Below the pieces are notes generated by a model. The model saw nothing but the letters and a program-made list of their open reading frames with translations. It did no database searches and was not told the origin of the DNA. This document shows, in pieces, positions 34,575 through 43,736 of a DNA stretch of 64,000 bases. Numbering within the stretch: the first letter of the stretch is position 1; every line of letters begins with the position of its first letter. Position numbers and translations under genes: made by a program. This DNA is from Dyella halodurans (lineage in GTDB: Bacteria > Pseudomonadota > Gammaproteobacteria > Xanthomonadales > Rhodanobacteraceae), in assembly GCF_026283925.1 (NCBI RefSeq), contig NZ_JAPDPF010000003.1:310001-374000 (forward strand). The letters are read 5' to 3'.

Positions 34575-34908
34575 TGCCGTCTCTCCCGTATGGCCGTGCC
34601 CACGCCAAGCTGAGGCGGGAGTCTGATTCTGGCAAGCGCCCTCCTGCTGACACGTGAATGCCTCCTTCACCCAGGCTGTACACCAAATCAAGCCGGGCGC
34701 CGGGAAGATACGCGGGCCGGGCATCCCCTCTCTCTCCCCCGATGCTCGGCTTTGCCGCCCCGCCACCCTGTGCGGGGCTTTTTTTTGGCGGATCCGTACG
34801 CCCCTGCCTGCCCTGCGGCCCCACCGCCAGGCTGCGGCGACATGGGCTACGCACGGCCATGGAACAGGCTCTAAGCTGGGCAGGGACTGGAAACAGGAGG
34901 ACCGCTCG
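34575..34908. other. Intergenic region containing an orphan terminator
   Basis: 334 bp between a leftward exported-protein gene and a rightward usp gene. No protein gene is supported. It contains an intrinsic terminator on the plus strand at 34757-34786 without any upstream plus-strand gene, and AGGAGG (34895-34900) for usp. Confidence 0.6.
34757..34786 (+). terminator. Orphan intrinsic terminator (possible sRNA or leader 3' end)
   Basis: GCCCCGC-CACCCTGT-GCGGGGC followed by eight T. No plus-strand gene lies between 34.0 kb and here, so it must end either a small RNA or an attenuated leader of the downstream usp gene. Confidence 0.75.
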
Positions 34909-35736
34909 ATGTCAGCCATCGATCTGCTGTTGCATCTGGACCATTGTGAGCTGGACGTACCCGCGCCGCGCGCGGCCCTGGCACTGGCGCGACGCCTGGG
35001 TGCGCGGCTGGATGCGCTTTACGTGGCCGACCTGCCCGCCGCTGCCTTCAGCCTGCCGGAGGCGGTACCCGTGCAGTTGGAAGAGACCCAGCGGCGGATC
35101 GCCGAAGCCCAGACGCACGCAGTCCACTGGCAACAGCTGCTCGGCGCCCACGGCCTGGCCGGTACCTGGCGGGTCACCCAGGGGGATACCGTACAGACCG
35201 TCAGCCAGGCGGCCTCCGGCTACGATTTCCTGATCATGGAACGCAGCCAGCAGCGCAGCGACGCGCCGGTCGGTTTTGGATCGGTGTCGCGTTGCGTGTT
35301 CGCCAGCGGACGGCCGGTGCTGGTGGTGCCGGACCTGGCACCGGTCGCCGACATCGGCGCCCGTGTGCTGGTGGCATGGAACGGCAGCCGCGAATCGGCC
35401 CTCGCACTTGCCGCAGCGATACCCATCCTGCAAAAAGCAGGGGACGTGCTGGTACTGGATGGCAGCGAAATGAATGCGGACCTGCTGCCCGTGCTACCGC
35501 CGCCCGGACTGGTCGATTGGCTGCAGCGCCACGATATTCATGCACGCCTGGAAGTCTTCGATAGCGGCCCCAGCCATGCCGCTGGCCCTGCCGTGCTGGA
35601 CGCGGCGCACAAGCATGCTGCCGACCTTATTGTGATGGGCGCCTGGAGCCGCTCGCGGCTCGCCCAGATGGTGCTGGGGGGCACCACCCGGCACCTGTTC
35701 ATGCACGGGGACGTGCCGATGCTGGTGGCGCACTGA
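34909..35736 (+). CDS. Universal stress protein, tandem-domain type
   Basis: 275 residues with two UspA-like halves. The first ('AIDLLLHLDHCELDVPAPRAALALARRLGARLDALYVAD') is degenerate. The second, from 'RVLVAWNGSRESALALAAAIPIL', ends with the nucleotide-binding pattern 'GAWSRSRLAQMVLGGTTRHLF' (G-2x-G-9x-G-S/T-like) and 'PMLVAH'. A perfect AGGAGG precedes the ATG at 34909. No FNR box is visible upstream. It is probably a stress-resistance protein; its binding partner is unknown. Confidence 0.9.
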   Translation: MSAIDLLLHLDHCELDVPAPRAALALARRLGARLDALYVADLPAAAFSLPEAVPVQLEETQRRIAEAQTHAVHWQQLLGAHGLAGTWRVTQGDTVQTVSQAASGYDFLIMERSQQRSDAPVGFGSVSRCVFASGRPVLVVPDLAPVADIGARVLVAWNGSRESALALAAAIPILQKAGDVLVLDGSEMNADLLPVLPPPGLVDWLQRHDIHARLEVFDSGPSHAAGPAVLDAAHKHAADLIVMGAWSRSRLAQMVLGGTTRHLFMHGDVPMLVAH

Positions 35737-35909
35737 AAATCCGCGTTCTCGCGCACTAGCGCCCCGCCGCACAGAATAGCCTTCCATACGGCCACTTGCG
35801 CAAGTCTTTTTTGCGGGCTTAGGCTGGTCTCGCATCCGCACGATCCCCACCGCGTCCCCACGCGGCGCTGCGGATGCCATCCCAACATCGAGCCGTCAGG
35901 AGGTCGCTT

Positions 35910-36569
35910 ATGTCGTCCGCAAGCCTGGCTGTATCCCGTACTGCCCATCCCGACAGCGTGCGCATCGCCGCACTCAGTGCGGCCATCGCGCTCAATCTCG
36001 CCGCCCTGCTCGCCGTCATGCGGCCCCTGGCTCCCCAGTTGGCCGAACAGGTCCAGCACCTGCCCGACCTGCGGATCCACTGGGTCACCAGCCCGCCCGA
36101 GGTCAAGCCGCCGCCGACGCTCGAAATCAAACCCCTGGTCCAACCCAAGCCGATGGCCCATCCGCAAGTTCAACCTCAGCCCGTGGTCGCGCCAGAGCCG
36201 ATGACCACCGAAGACAGCCCCATGGCGGTACCGACCATTACGCCCACGATCGTCTCCGATGCACCCGACACCGGCACGCAGGCGGCGCCGGTCGAAGCCA
36301 CCCTCGCCTACAAGGCGATTCCCCTGAAGTATCCGCCGCAGGCACTGCACGCGCACATGGAAGGCACGGTCTTGCTGAGGGTGCTGGTGGACGAACAAGG
36401 CGTGCCGCAGGACGTCGTGATTGCCAGGAGCAGCGGCTATGCCCTGCTCGATCGCAGCGCGCGCGAGCAAGTACTGAAAGGCTGGAAATTCGAGCCCGCG
36501 ATGGCCAACGGGCGCGCCATACGCGCGTGGGCGAAAGTGCCGGTCAGCTTCAACATCAACCAGCTTTGA
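35910..36569 (+). CDS. tonB: TonB-like energy-transducing protein
   Basis: 219 residues: one N-terminal membrane anchor (about 18-36), a Pro-rich periplasmic spacer with P-x-V/Q repeats ('KPPPTLEIKPLVQPKPMAHPQVQPQP', split here only for reference to about 68-95), and a C-terminal TonB domain ('PLKYPPQALHAHMEGTVLLR' ... 'SGYALLDRSAREQVLKGWKF'). AGGAGGT precedes the ATG. No ExbB/ExbD genes adjoin. It could energise the receptors at 58.9-64 kb, but these are 22 kb away and the link is only possible. Confidence 0.9.
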   Translation: MSSASLAVSRTAHPDSVRIAALSAAIALNLAALLAVMRPLAPQLAEQVQHLPDLRIHWVTSPPEVKPPPTLEIKPLVQPKPMAHPQVQPQPVVAPEPMTTEDSPMAVPTITPTIVSDAPDTGTQAAPVEATLAYKAIPLKYPPQALHAHMEGTVLLRVLVDEQGVPQDVVIARSSGYALLDRSAREQVLKGWKFEPAMANGRAIRAWAKVPVSFNINQL

Positions 36570-36698
36570 TGGGGCCGGCTTTGATCGACCCGACTTAGAT
36601 CCGTGTGGATGGCGCGCTACCCGGCGCGGGATCGTTGGGCCCGAAGAGGCCCGGCCTGCATGGACCGCCAGGCCGGGCCGTTCCACGGCAAGCAGGAT

Positions 36699-36989
36699 TC
36701 AGCGCGCCGTCGCGGGTGCCGGCGACGCCGGCCGGTGCGTGGCGCGTGCGATGGCCCAGACCACGGCCACCAGTAGCAACACCGGCAGGCAGAATGGCAG
36801 AACGGCCAACGCAACGATCGGCGCAATCACCAGCAGGGCCACGCCACCAAACAGCAATCCCAGCGCTGCGCCGACAATACTGAACAAGCCGCCGATCAGC
36901 GCGAAGGTCAACTTGAATACGACCCCGACAACGGCGGCCGTAAGCCATAACGTCACTACCAGCATCAAGAGCAGGCTTATCGCGATCAT
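36699..36989 (-). CDS. Small hydrophobic membrane protein, unknown
   Basis: 96 residues with three hydrophobic helices in succession (about 1-24, 26-50, 52-82) and an Ala/Pro/Arg tail. A strong GGAAGGAGGAG ribosome site before ATG 36989 supports translation. No family recognised; the composition is like phage-shock or general membrane-stress proteins, but no motif proves this. Confidence 0.65.
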   Translation of the reverse strand: MIAISLLLMLVVTLWLTAAVVGVVFKLTFALIGGLFSIVGAALGLLFGGVALLVIAPIVALAVLPFCLPVLLLVAVVWAIARATHRPASPAPATAR

Positions 36990-37214
36990 GGCGCTCCTCC
37001 TTCCAGTGCAGCCCGGCGGCTTCATACGACGACGTCATATTGGCGGCCGACGCAAGTTTCAAGGCCTCGACGGCGATGATCTTGCGCGCTTGCCACAGCG
37101 TTCGCATGTTGCGGAAGTCATAGGCTGCCGCAGCCTTCCGGCACGCTCGAAGTTACGGGACTTTAACGATGTGCATGGTCCACTGCGCCCCCGGTTCCTG
37201 ACGAGGCCCCTCGC

Positions 37215-37793
37215 ATGGCCAGACACATGCAACACCTGAAGGCACTGCGTGACATCGCATTTTCCTGTGGTGTAGGCGAGCATCCGGATCTTCCCTCGAT
37301 GGCAAGAGAGCTCAGCCGCATGGTGTTTCAGAACCGGCAGGCGTTGAACGACGACCTGGCCGATCTGCGCACGCATAACAAAGGCTTCGAGCGTTGGCTG
37401 CTTGCCTTGCGCAACAAGCCGGATATCACCGTGCTGGTGAACGCCTGGCCTGCCAACCATGCCACCCCGATTCACGACCATGCCGGCCTGTGGGGGCTGG
37501 AGCTGGCCTTGCATGGCGCGCTCGAAGTGGAGTCCTGGGAATGCGATCCGCAGGGCCGCTCGCTGAGGGCGGTAGGACGCGACTGGCTGGGCCCCGGCGA
37601 TGCCAGCTGGTTCGATGCCGATGATCGCTACGCGCATCGCTGCCGCAATCTTTCCCGCCACGACACGGCACTGACGCTTCACGTCTACGGTGGCGATCTG
37701 GCACAGTACTTCACATACGAAAGAACCGGGGAAACCGGTCAATGGCTCACCAGGCCGCAGCGCAGCGCCATTGCTGGCCACCTGCACGCCTGA
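37215..37793 (+). CDS. Cysteine dioxygenase family protein
   Basis: A 192-residue cupin thiol dioxygenase. The iron ligands are H87 and H89 in 'TPIHDHAGLWG' and H141 in 'RYAHRCRN'; 'LTLHVYGG' carries the conserved His and Tyr near the active site. R60 corresponds to the substrate-carboxylate Arg of true cysteine dioxygenases (3-mercaptopropionate dioxygenases have Gln). The position of the mammalian crosslink Cys is Gly94, as usual in bacteria. It should oxidise cysteine to cysteine sulfinate. GAGG lies 8 bp before the ATG. It is followed 31 bp later by the FAD/NAD(P)-binding protein. Confidence 0.85.
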   Translation: MARHMQHLKALRDIAFSCGVGEHPDLPSMARELSRMVFQNRQALNDDLADLRTHNKGFERWLLALRNKPDITVLVNAWPANHATPIHDHAGLWGLELALHGALEVESWECDPQGRSLRAVGRDWLGPGDASWFDADDRYAHRCRNLSRHDTALTLHVYGGDLAQYFTYERTGETGQWLTRPQRSAIAGHLHA

Positions 37794-37824
37794 GCCGCAC
37801 AACGCAATCATTTAAGGGAGTGGC

Positions 37825-39192
37825 ATGTATCGAAGGGTCGCCATTATCGGCGGCGGTGCGGCAGCGGCAGCGCTGCTGAGCGAGCTGCTGGAACGCCAGC
37901 CGGCGCAGCCGTTGCATCTGGACTGGTACACCGGCGGCGACACGTCGGCACGCGGCGTGGCCTATGGCACCCGTTCGGACCGGCATCTCCTGAATGTGCG
38001 TGCGGCATCCATGAGCATGTTCGCGGGCAAACCGCGCGGTTTCCTCGACTTCGCCCAGCGTGGCGATCACACCATTGCGGGAACCGACTTCCTGCCGCGA
38101 CGTCTCTATGGCGACTATCTGGAAGCGGAAGTCGCTCGCGCACTGGAAAACGCTCGTAGCGCTGGCCACGACATACGCGTGCTGCCGTTTGCGGTCGATG
38201 CGGTGGTGCCGGAAAACGAAGGTGTCACCATCATTCACGGCGAGGAGAACAGCCGCGTCGACGCCACCGTACTCGCACTGGGATCGCTGCCGCCACAGCC
38301 GCTGTGCGGCGTAAGCGAAGCGGCCCTCGAGAGCGGCCAGTACGTGACCGAACCGTGGGGCTTCCTCGCCTCGGTAAAGCCCGACAGCCGACCGCTCAAG
38401 GTGGTGCTGATTGGTCTCGGCCTCACCGCGGTCGATGTGCTGCTGGAGCTCTCCGCGCAATGGCCGAATGCGCAGTTCACCGCCATATCGCGCCACGGCT
38501 TGTTGCCGGAGTCGCACCTGGAAGCGGCTTCCGCACCCGTGGATGACAGCAGCGACCTGATCGAATCGATGCGCGATGCGCCGGATATTCGCACCTGGGT
38601 GCGTCTGCTGCGCGAAGCCGCGGCGCAGAGCAGCGACTGGCGCACGGTCATCGACAGCCTGCGGCCGCATACGCCGAGCTTGTGGCGCCTGCTTCCGCAG
38701 ACCGAACGGGCGCGCTTCCTGCGCCATGCGCGCTGGGCATGGGAACGTGTGCGTCACCGCATGGCACCGCAAGTCATGGCATCGATGCTAGCGCTGGAAG
38801 TCGACGGTCGACTGCAACGCCGTCGTGGGCGACTGGAGGCGGTCGAAGTAGCCGGCGGCAAGCTGCATCTGGACATCCGCTCGCCACGCGATGGCACGAT
38901 CTCGTCGATGGACGCCGACGTGGTGATCCAGACGGTCGGCCTCAATACCGACGTGCGCCGCACCAAGCATCGCCTGGTTCGTCAGTTGGCGACCAATGGA
39001 CATGTGACGGCCGATCCACTTGGGCTCGGTTGCGAAGGAACCACCGAGGGCCGCCTGCAGCACGACGGCCAGACCTGGCCACACCTCTACGCCATTGGCA
39101 CCCTGCTGCGCGGCACGCTGTGGGAATCCACGGCGATGCCGGAAATCCGCCAGCAGGCACGCAACCTGGCCGACCGCATCCTCGCTCCTTGA
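37825..39192 (+). CDS. FAD/NAD(P)-binding protein (COG4529 type)
   Basis: A 455-residue flavoprotein. The N-terminal dinucleotide motif is 'VAIIGGGAAAAALLSELL' (6-23); 'GVAYGTRSDRHLLNVRAASMSMFAGKP' is the signature of the YdhS-like branch; a second nucleotide-binding loop is 'KVVLIGLGLTAVDVLLEL'; and the C-terminal 'LYAIGTLLRGTLWESTAMPEIRQQA' closes the FAD domain. Genes of this family often adjoin cysteine dioxygenase genes, as here. The reaction is unknown; recycling of an oxidised sulfur compound is a guess from context. Confidence 0.8.
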   Translation: MYRRVAIIGGGAAAAALLSELLERQPAQPLHLDWYTGGDTSARGVAYGTRSDRHLLNVRAASMSMFAGKPRGFLDFAQRGDHTIAGTDFLPRRLYGDYLEAEVARALENARSAGHDIRVLPFAVDAVVPENEGVTIIHGEENSRVDATVLALGSLPPQPLCGVSEAALESGQYVTEPWGFLASVKPDSRPLKVVLIGLGLTAVDVLLELSAQWPNAQFTAISRHGLLPESHLEAASAPVDDSSDLIESMRDAPDIRTWVRLLREAAAQSSDWRTVIDSLRPHTPSLWRLLPQTERARFLRHARWAWERVRHRMAPQVMASMLALEVDGRLQRRRGRLEAVEVAGGKLHLDIRSPRDGTISSMDADVVIQTVGLNTDVRRTKHRLVRQLATNGHVTADPLGLGCEGTTEGRLQHDGQTWPHLYAIGTLLRGTLWESTAMPEIRQQARNLADRILAP

Positions 39193-39198
39193 GCGAGC

Positions 39199-39226
39199 CA
39201 CGGCGGATGCCTCCGCATCCGCCGTG
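39199..39226. terminator. Perfect 12-bp hairpin between convergent genes
   Basis: CACGGCGGATGC-CTCC-GCATCCGCCGTG between the FAD-protein stop and the alcohol dehydrogenase stop. No T-tract on either side. Confidence 0.6.
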
Positions 39227-39238
39227 CTGCCGCCGATT

Positions 39239-40255
39239 TCAGGCGAAACCAGCGAGCACCAGCTTGCCGATCGTGCTGGCACTCTCCAGCTGCACATGTG
39301 CGCGGCGCAGGTTCGCCGCATTGATCGCGCCAAGGTTTTCACGCAAGGTGCTGCGCAGCACGCCGGCATCCACCAGATTGGCAACCTCATCGAGTAATAC
39401 GTGCTGTGCCTGCATGTCCTCGGTGCGATGCTGCGAACGCGTATACATGAACTCCCAGTGCAACGAGAGGCTCTTGGATTTCATCAGGCGGATATCCAGC
39501 GGCGTTGCCGGGTCATCGATCAGGCCCAGTTTGCCCTGCGGTTTTAGCAACTCCACCAAGGCGGGGAAATGCTGCTCCGTGTGGGTGAGGCTAAGCACGT
39601 AGTCGACACCTGCGGGCGAGATCGCCTTGACCTGGGCGACGAGGTCACCGCGATGATCGATCACATGATGCGCGCCCATGTCCCTCACCCATGCGCGACT
39701 GTCGTCGCGCGATGCCGTGGCGATGACGGTGAGGTTGGTCAGCCGGCGCACCAGCTGGACGGCCATCGAACCCACCCCACCGGCTCCGCCGACTACCAGC
39801 ACGACACCGCTGCGTGCCGTACTTCCGCGTGGCACGCCAAGGCGATCGAACAACAGCTCCCATGCGGTGATGGTGGTAAGCGGCATCGCCGCCGCCTCAG
39901 CAAAATCCAGCGAGGCCGGCTTGCGTCCCACGATGCGTTCGTCGACGAGCTGAAGCTCGGCATTGCTGCCGGAGCGGTCGATGGCGCCCGCGTAGTAAAC
40001 CGCATCGCCCGGCTTGAACAGGCTGACGTCCGCACCGACCGCCACCACAGTACCGGCCGCATCCCAGCCAAGCACCTTGTCCGCACCCTGCGGATCGGCC
40101 CGCACGCGGATCTTGGTGTCGACGGGATTGACCGAGATCGCTTCGACTCTCACCAGCAAGTCGCGTCCTTGGGCCAGGGGCGCGGGCAGCTCGACATCGA
40201 GCAGGCTTTGCGGATCACTGATTGGCAGGCTATGCCGATAAGCGACGGCTTTCAT
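39239..40255 (-). CDS. Zinc-type alcohol dehydrogenase-like / quinone oxidoreductase
   Basis: A 338-residue MDR-superfamily NADPH oxidoreductase, with the GroES-like domain 'RVEAISVNPVDTKIRV' and 'VLGWDAAGTVVAVGADV', and the Rossmann loop 'VLVVGGAGGVGSMAVQLVRRL'. The Cys/His zinc ligands of true alcohol dehydrogenases are lacking, as in the ZADH1/YcjQ-like quinone reductases. Third gene of an MFS-SDR-MDR operon facing a LysR gene. Substrate unknown. Confidence 0.88.
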   Translation of the reverse strand: MKAVAYRHSLPISDPQSLLDVELPAPLAQGRDLLVRVEAISVNPVDTKIRVRADPQGADKVLGWDAAGTVVAVGADVSLFKPGDAVYYAGAIDRSGSNAELQLVDERIVGRKPASLDFAEAAAMPLTTITAWELLFDRLGVPRGSTARSGVVLVVGGAGGVGSMAVQLVRRLTNLTVIATASRDDSRAWVRDMGAHHVIDHRGDLVAQVKAISPAGVDYVLSLTHTEQHFPALVELLKPQGKLGLIDDPATPLDIRLMKSKSLSLHWEFMYTRSQHRTEDMQAQHVLLDEVANLVDAGVLRSTLRENLGAINAANLRRAHVQLESASTIGKLVLAGFA

Positions 40256-40297
40256 GGGGTACTCCTTGAACCTGATTCAGTCATCCGGCGTGCGGGG

Positions 40298-41356
40298 CTA
40301 GGGAATGATTCTGCGCTCGCGAAAATCGTCGAACAACCGCATGAACATCGCCTGCGTGTCGACGTGCTCATGGAAACCGAAGCGGCGCGCCTTGGAACCG
40401 TCGCCAAACATGTCGTAGTCCCAGGAGAAAACGAAATCCGCGAAGCGCCATGACGACACCTCGGCGTAGGCATGCGCCGCGAGCGCATGCTTGTCGCGCA
40501 TGGCGCGCCATAACGGCTCCTTGTCGTCCATGACCGTAGCCAGCGCCAACGGCAACGGCGGCGCCACCTCGAGTTCGAAATAGCGTGCGATGGCTGGCCA
40601 CATCTCATTCCAGCGAAACAGATCGCCATTGGTGATGTTGAACGCCTGATTGGCGCAACGCGCATCGGTCGCGGCCCACACCGTGGCCCGCGCCAGCAAA
40701 CCGGCATCGGTCATTTCCAGCAGGCGATCATAAGCGCCCGGCTTGCCTGGAAAACGCAGTGGCAGCCCGAGCTCCCTGCTCATCGACGCATACACGGCAA
40801 TCGCCAGCGCGAGATTCATGGGATTACCGAGCGCAAAGCCACCCACCACGGCCGGACGGATAGCCGACCAGCTCCACGCCTTGCCCTGTTGCCGCGCCTC
40901 GAGGAAGCGCTGCTGATCATGCATGAATTCCGGCGGCATGAAGGCTGCATCGGTTTCACGCGCAGGGGTCTTGAACGGGCCCAGGTGTCCGCCATAAACC
41001 TTGTAGCCCTGCATCAGGCTGATGTGCTGCAGGCGCGTCGCCACCGGCTCGATGGCTTCGACCGTATTGACCAGCATCGCCAGGTTCGGCGGGACCAGTT
41101 CCGCCCAACTCGGTCGATCCTGATAGGCCGTATAGAAAACATGCGTCACCTGTCGAAGCCCGGCGAGCTTTTCACGGGCATCCGCAGGATCCAGCAGATC
41201 CACGGCGATGTGCTGGACCTGTTCGGTCACCGCACCACCACGGCGCGACAGGCCCACCACCTGCCAGTCGTCCAGGCTCGCCAGATGGTCGACGAGGTTC
41301 CGACCGATCACACCCTGGGCTCCAACGACCAGGGCCACCTTCGCTGCATCTGCCAT
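40298..41356 (-). CDS. SDR-family NAD(P) reductase, PRISE-like
   Basis: A 352-residue extended-type short-chain reductase. The nucleotide loop is 'VALVVGAQGVIGRNLVDHL' (GxxGxxG). The 'LQGYKVYGGHLGPFKTPARET' part has the Y-K-V-Y-G motif typical of PRISE (progesterone 5-beta-reductase/iridoid synthase-like) enzymes instead of YxxxK, and 'FNITNGDLFRWNEMWPAIA' is another signature. GGGGAAG precedes ATG 41356. It is likely an enone or carbonyl reductase, with the MDR enzyme downstream; substrate unknown. Confidence 0.85.
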   Translation of the reverse strand: MADAAKVALVVGAQGVIGRNLVDHLASLDDWQVVGLSRRGGAVTEQVQHIAVDLLDPADAREKLAGLRQVTHVFYTAYQDRPSWAELVPPNLAMLVNTVEAIEPVATRLQHISLMQGYKVYGGHLGPFKTPARETDAAFMPPEFMHDQQRFLEARQQGKAWSWSAIRPAVVGGFALGNPMNLALAIAVYASMSRELGLPLRFPGKPGAYDRLLEMTDAGLLARATVWAATDARCANQAFNITNGDLFRWNEMWPAIARYFELEVAPPLPLALATVMDDKEPLWRAMRDKHALAAHAYAEVSSWRFADFVFSWDYDMFGDGSKARRFGFHEHVDTQAMFMRLFDDFRERRIIP

Positions 41357-41381
41357 GAGCTTCCCCTGTGAGGGCGAGTGA

Positions 41382-42578
41382 TTACGCGCGAACCGCGTTG
41401 CCGGCAAGCGCGTGGTTGCCACGGCGACGCCCCAAGGTGGCGCTCGCCAGCGTCACCAGCAAGCCGAGTACAGTGACCACGGCCCCGGCGATGCTGACCG
41501 ACGGCAGTCCAAAACCAAGCTTGATCATCGAGCCGCCAATGAAGGCGCCGATCGCATTACCCAGATTGAACGCGGCGATATTGAGCGTCGATGCAAGATG
41601 CGGCCCGTCGCCAGCCTGCTGCACGACGCGCATCTGCAACGGCGGCACCGTGGCAAATGCGGCGACGCCCCACACAAATACGGTGATGATGGCCGCCGTG
41701 GTGTCATGCATGGTCCAGGCAAACGCCAGCATGATCAGGGCCAGCAGCACCAGGACGCCCACCAGGGATGGCATCAGGCGCCAGTCGGCCAGTCGGCCGC
41801 CGAGCATATTGCCGACCGTGGTGCCCGCGCCAAACAGCACCAGTACCCAACCCGTCGCGCCAACGCTCACCTGCGACTGCTGCTGAAGAATTGGCGCGAT
41901 ATAAGTGAATACGGTGAACACGCCGCCAAAGCCAAGCACGGTCATCGCCAGTGCCAGCAACACCTGGGGTTGGCGCAACACCACCAGCTCGCGACGGATG
42001 TGCGGCATGGGCAGATCCGGCAGTGCCGGCACCAGCCGCCATACGGCGATGGCCGCCACCACGCCCAGCCCGGTGACTGCGCCGAAGGTCGAGCGCCAGC
42101 CGGCCCATTGGCCAAGAAAGGTGCCGAACGGTACGCCCAGCACATTGGCCAGGGTCAGGCCGGTGAACATCAAGGCGATGGCGCGAGCCGCCTGCTCACG
42201 CGGCACGATATGCGACGCCACCACCGCGCCGATACCAAAGAACGAGCCATGACAGAACGCAGCGACCACGCGCGCCACCATCAGCACACCATAGTTCGGG
42301 GCCACGGCACATAGCGCGTTGCCTAAGATGAACAGGCCCAGCAATAGCAGCAAGGCGTTGCGACGCTCCAACCGGGCGGTGAGCGCCGCCAGCAAAGGAG
42401 CCCCTGCCGCCACGCCCAGGGCATAGCCGGAGACCAGCAGGCCCGCCGAGGGAATGCTGACATGCAGGTCACCAGCCACTTCCGGCAACAGGCCCATGAT
42501 CACGAATTCCGTGGTCCCAATGGCAAAGGCGGCGACAGATAGGGCAAACAGCGCCCATTTGGACGAAACGGCGCTCAT
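41382..42578 (-). CDS. MFS transporter, AraJ-like DHA1 drug/sugar exporter
   Basis: 398 residues and 12 predicted helices. The start 'FALSVAAFAIGTTEFVIMGLLPEVAGDLHVSIPSAGLLVSGYALGVA' is the standard N-terminus of the AraJ/YdhP exporter group, with the loop 'LTARLERRNALLLLL' and motif C-like 'LANVLGVPFGTFLGQWAGWR'. It starts the leftward MFS-SDR-MDR operon and is divergent from the LysR gene, its probable activator. Exported compound unknown. Confidence 0.9.
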   Translation of the reverse strand: MSAVSSKWALFALSVAAFAIGTTEFVIMGLLPEVAGDLHVSIPSAGLLVSGYALGVAAGAPLLAALTARLERRNALLLLLGLFILGNALCAVAPNYGVLMVARVVAAFCHGSFFGIGAVVASHIVPREQAARAIALMFTGLTLANVLGVPFGTFLGQWAGWRSTFGAVTGLGVVAAIAVWRLVPALPDLPMPHIRRELVVLRQPQVLLALAMTVLGFGGVFTVFTYIAPILQQQSQVSVGATGWVLVLFGAGTTVGNMLGGRLADWRLMPSLVGVLVLLALIMLAFAWTMHDTTAAIITVFVWGVAAFATVPPLQMRVVQQAGDGPHLASTLNIAAFNLGNAIGAFIGGSMIKLGFGLPSVSIAGAVVTVLGLLVTLASATLGRRRGNHALAGNAVRA

Positions 42579-42706
42579 CGTCGCCGTCCAGCGCTTCGAA
42601 GGATCATGACAAGGGCTCTAGCTAGGGAATGCCAGCCACTCTGCATCTTGTCGAACCATGCGTAAATTGAGCAAACTGGATAGGCATCTTTTCCAAAAAG
42701 TTGAAG

Positions 42707-43636
42707 ATGGTCGATTTCGAAGACATGCGGCTGTTTGTCCGCGCGGTCACCGATGGCAGCCTCTCGGCCGCTGGGCGGGAGCTTGGGCTGTCCCCGGCCA
42801 CCGCGAGCAAGCGACTCAACCGGCTGGAGCAGGCGCTGGGGGTGAGGCTGATGCAGCGCAGCTCGCGCCGTCTCACGCTGACCGAAGAAGGCAGCATCTA
42901 TTACGAACGCTGCATGGCCATCATTGCCGACGTGGACGACGCCAACTCTGCCGTAGGCCTCGGGCAACTCGAGGTGCGCGGACAGTTGCACGTGTCCGCG
43001 GCGGTGGACATGGGGCGCCAGTACATCGGTCCGATCGCGGCCGACTTCGCCGCCCAGCACCCGCACCTGAAGCTGCGCCTGACCAACTCCGACGCCATAC
43101 TCGACCTGTTCGAGCACGGCGTGGACGTGGCGGTGCGCGGCGGCAACCTCACCGATTCGCGGCTGGTCTCGCGCCGGCTCGCGCGCAACTTCCGCGTGGT
43201 GTGCGCCGCGCCTTCCTACCTGGCCCGTCGCGGCCGCCCGGCCAGCGCCGACGAGCTGTCTCAACACGACTGCCTGATGCTGCATCGGCCAGGACACGGC
43301 ATCCTGCCGTGGATCCTGCAAACGCCGGAAGGGCCCCGCACCCTGCGCATCGACGCCAGCATCACTTGCGACAACGGCGACCTGATGCGCGCGCTGGCGG
43401 TGGCAGGCCATGGCCTCGCCTTCAAGTCCGCCTGGGACATCGCAGAGGATGTCCGCGCCGGCAGGCTGCTGCCGCTGCTCGCCGATGTGATCCTGCCGGA
43501 GGCCGACATCTACGCCATCTATCCCAGCCGTAGCTACCTCCCTGCACGCATACGCCTTTTCGTCGATCATCTGCAGCAGCAGTTGGGGCAGCGCGAAAGC
43601 GATGTCCTGGATACCGTACGCAGCGCCATGCGCTGA
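42707..43636 (+). CDS. LysR-family transcriptional regulator
   Basis: 309 residues. The N-terminal winged HTH is 'DMRLFVRAVTDGSLSAAGRELGLSPATASKRLNRLEQALGVRLMQRSSRRLTLTEEG', reported here as residues 6-63. The effector domain follows, of the substrate-binding type near DmlR/AaeR-like regulators ('LFEHGVDVAVRGGNLTDSRLVSRRLA'). The ATG at 42707 is preferred to a TTG two codons upstream. It should control the divergent MFS-SDR-MDR operon across the 128-bp intergenic region, where I see no unambiguous T-N11-A site. Confidence 0.9.
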   Translation: MVDFEDMRLFVRAVTDGSLSAAGRELGLSPATASKRLNRLEQALGVRLMQRSSRRLTLTEEGSIYYERCMAIIADVDDANSAVGLGQLEVRGQLHVSAAVDMGRQYIGPIAADFAAQHPHLKLRLTNSDAILDLFEHGVDVAVRGGNLTDSRLVSRRLARNFRVVCAAPSYLARRGRPASADELSQHDCLMLHRPGHGILPWILQTPEGPRTLRIDASITCDNGDLMRALAVAGHGLAFKSAWDIAEDVRAGRLLPLLADVILPEADIYAIYPSRSYLPARIRLFVDHLQQQLGQRESDVLDTVRSAMR

Positions 43637-43736
43637 GACCGGTGTGCAAACCTCCTCCACCACGCGACGTCATTCACGAGGACAGCATGTTGATCCACCG
43701 CAACACGCCCGCCTTCGGCGCAACTGAGCGCCACCC

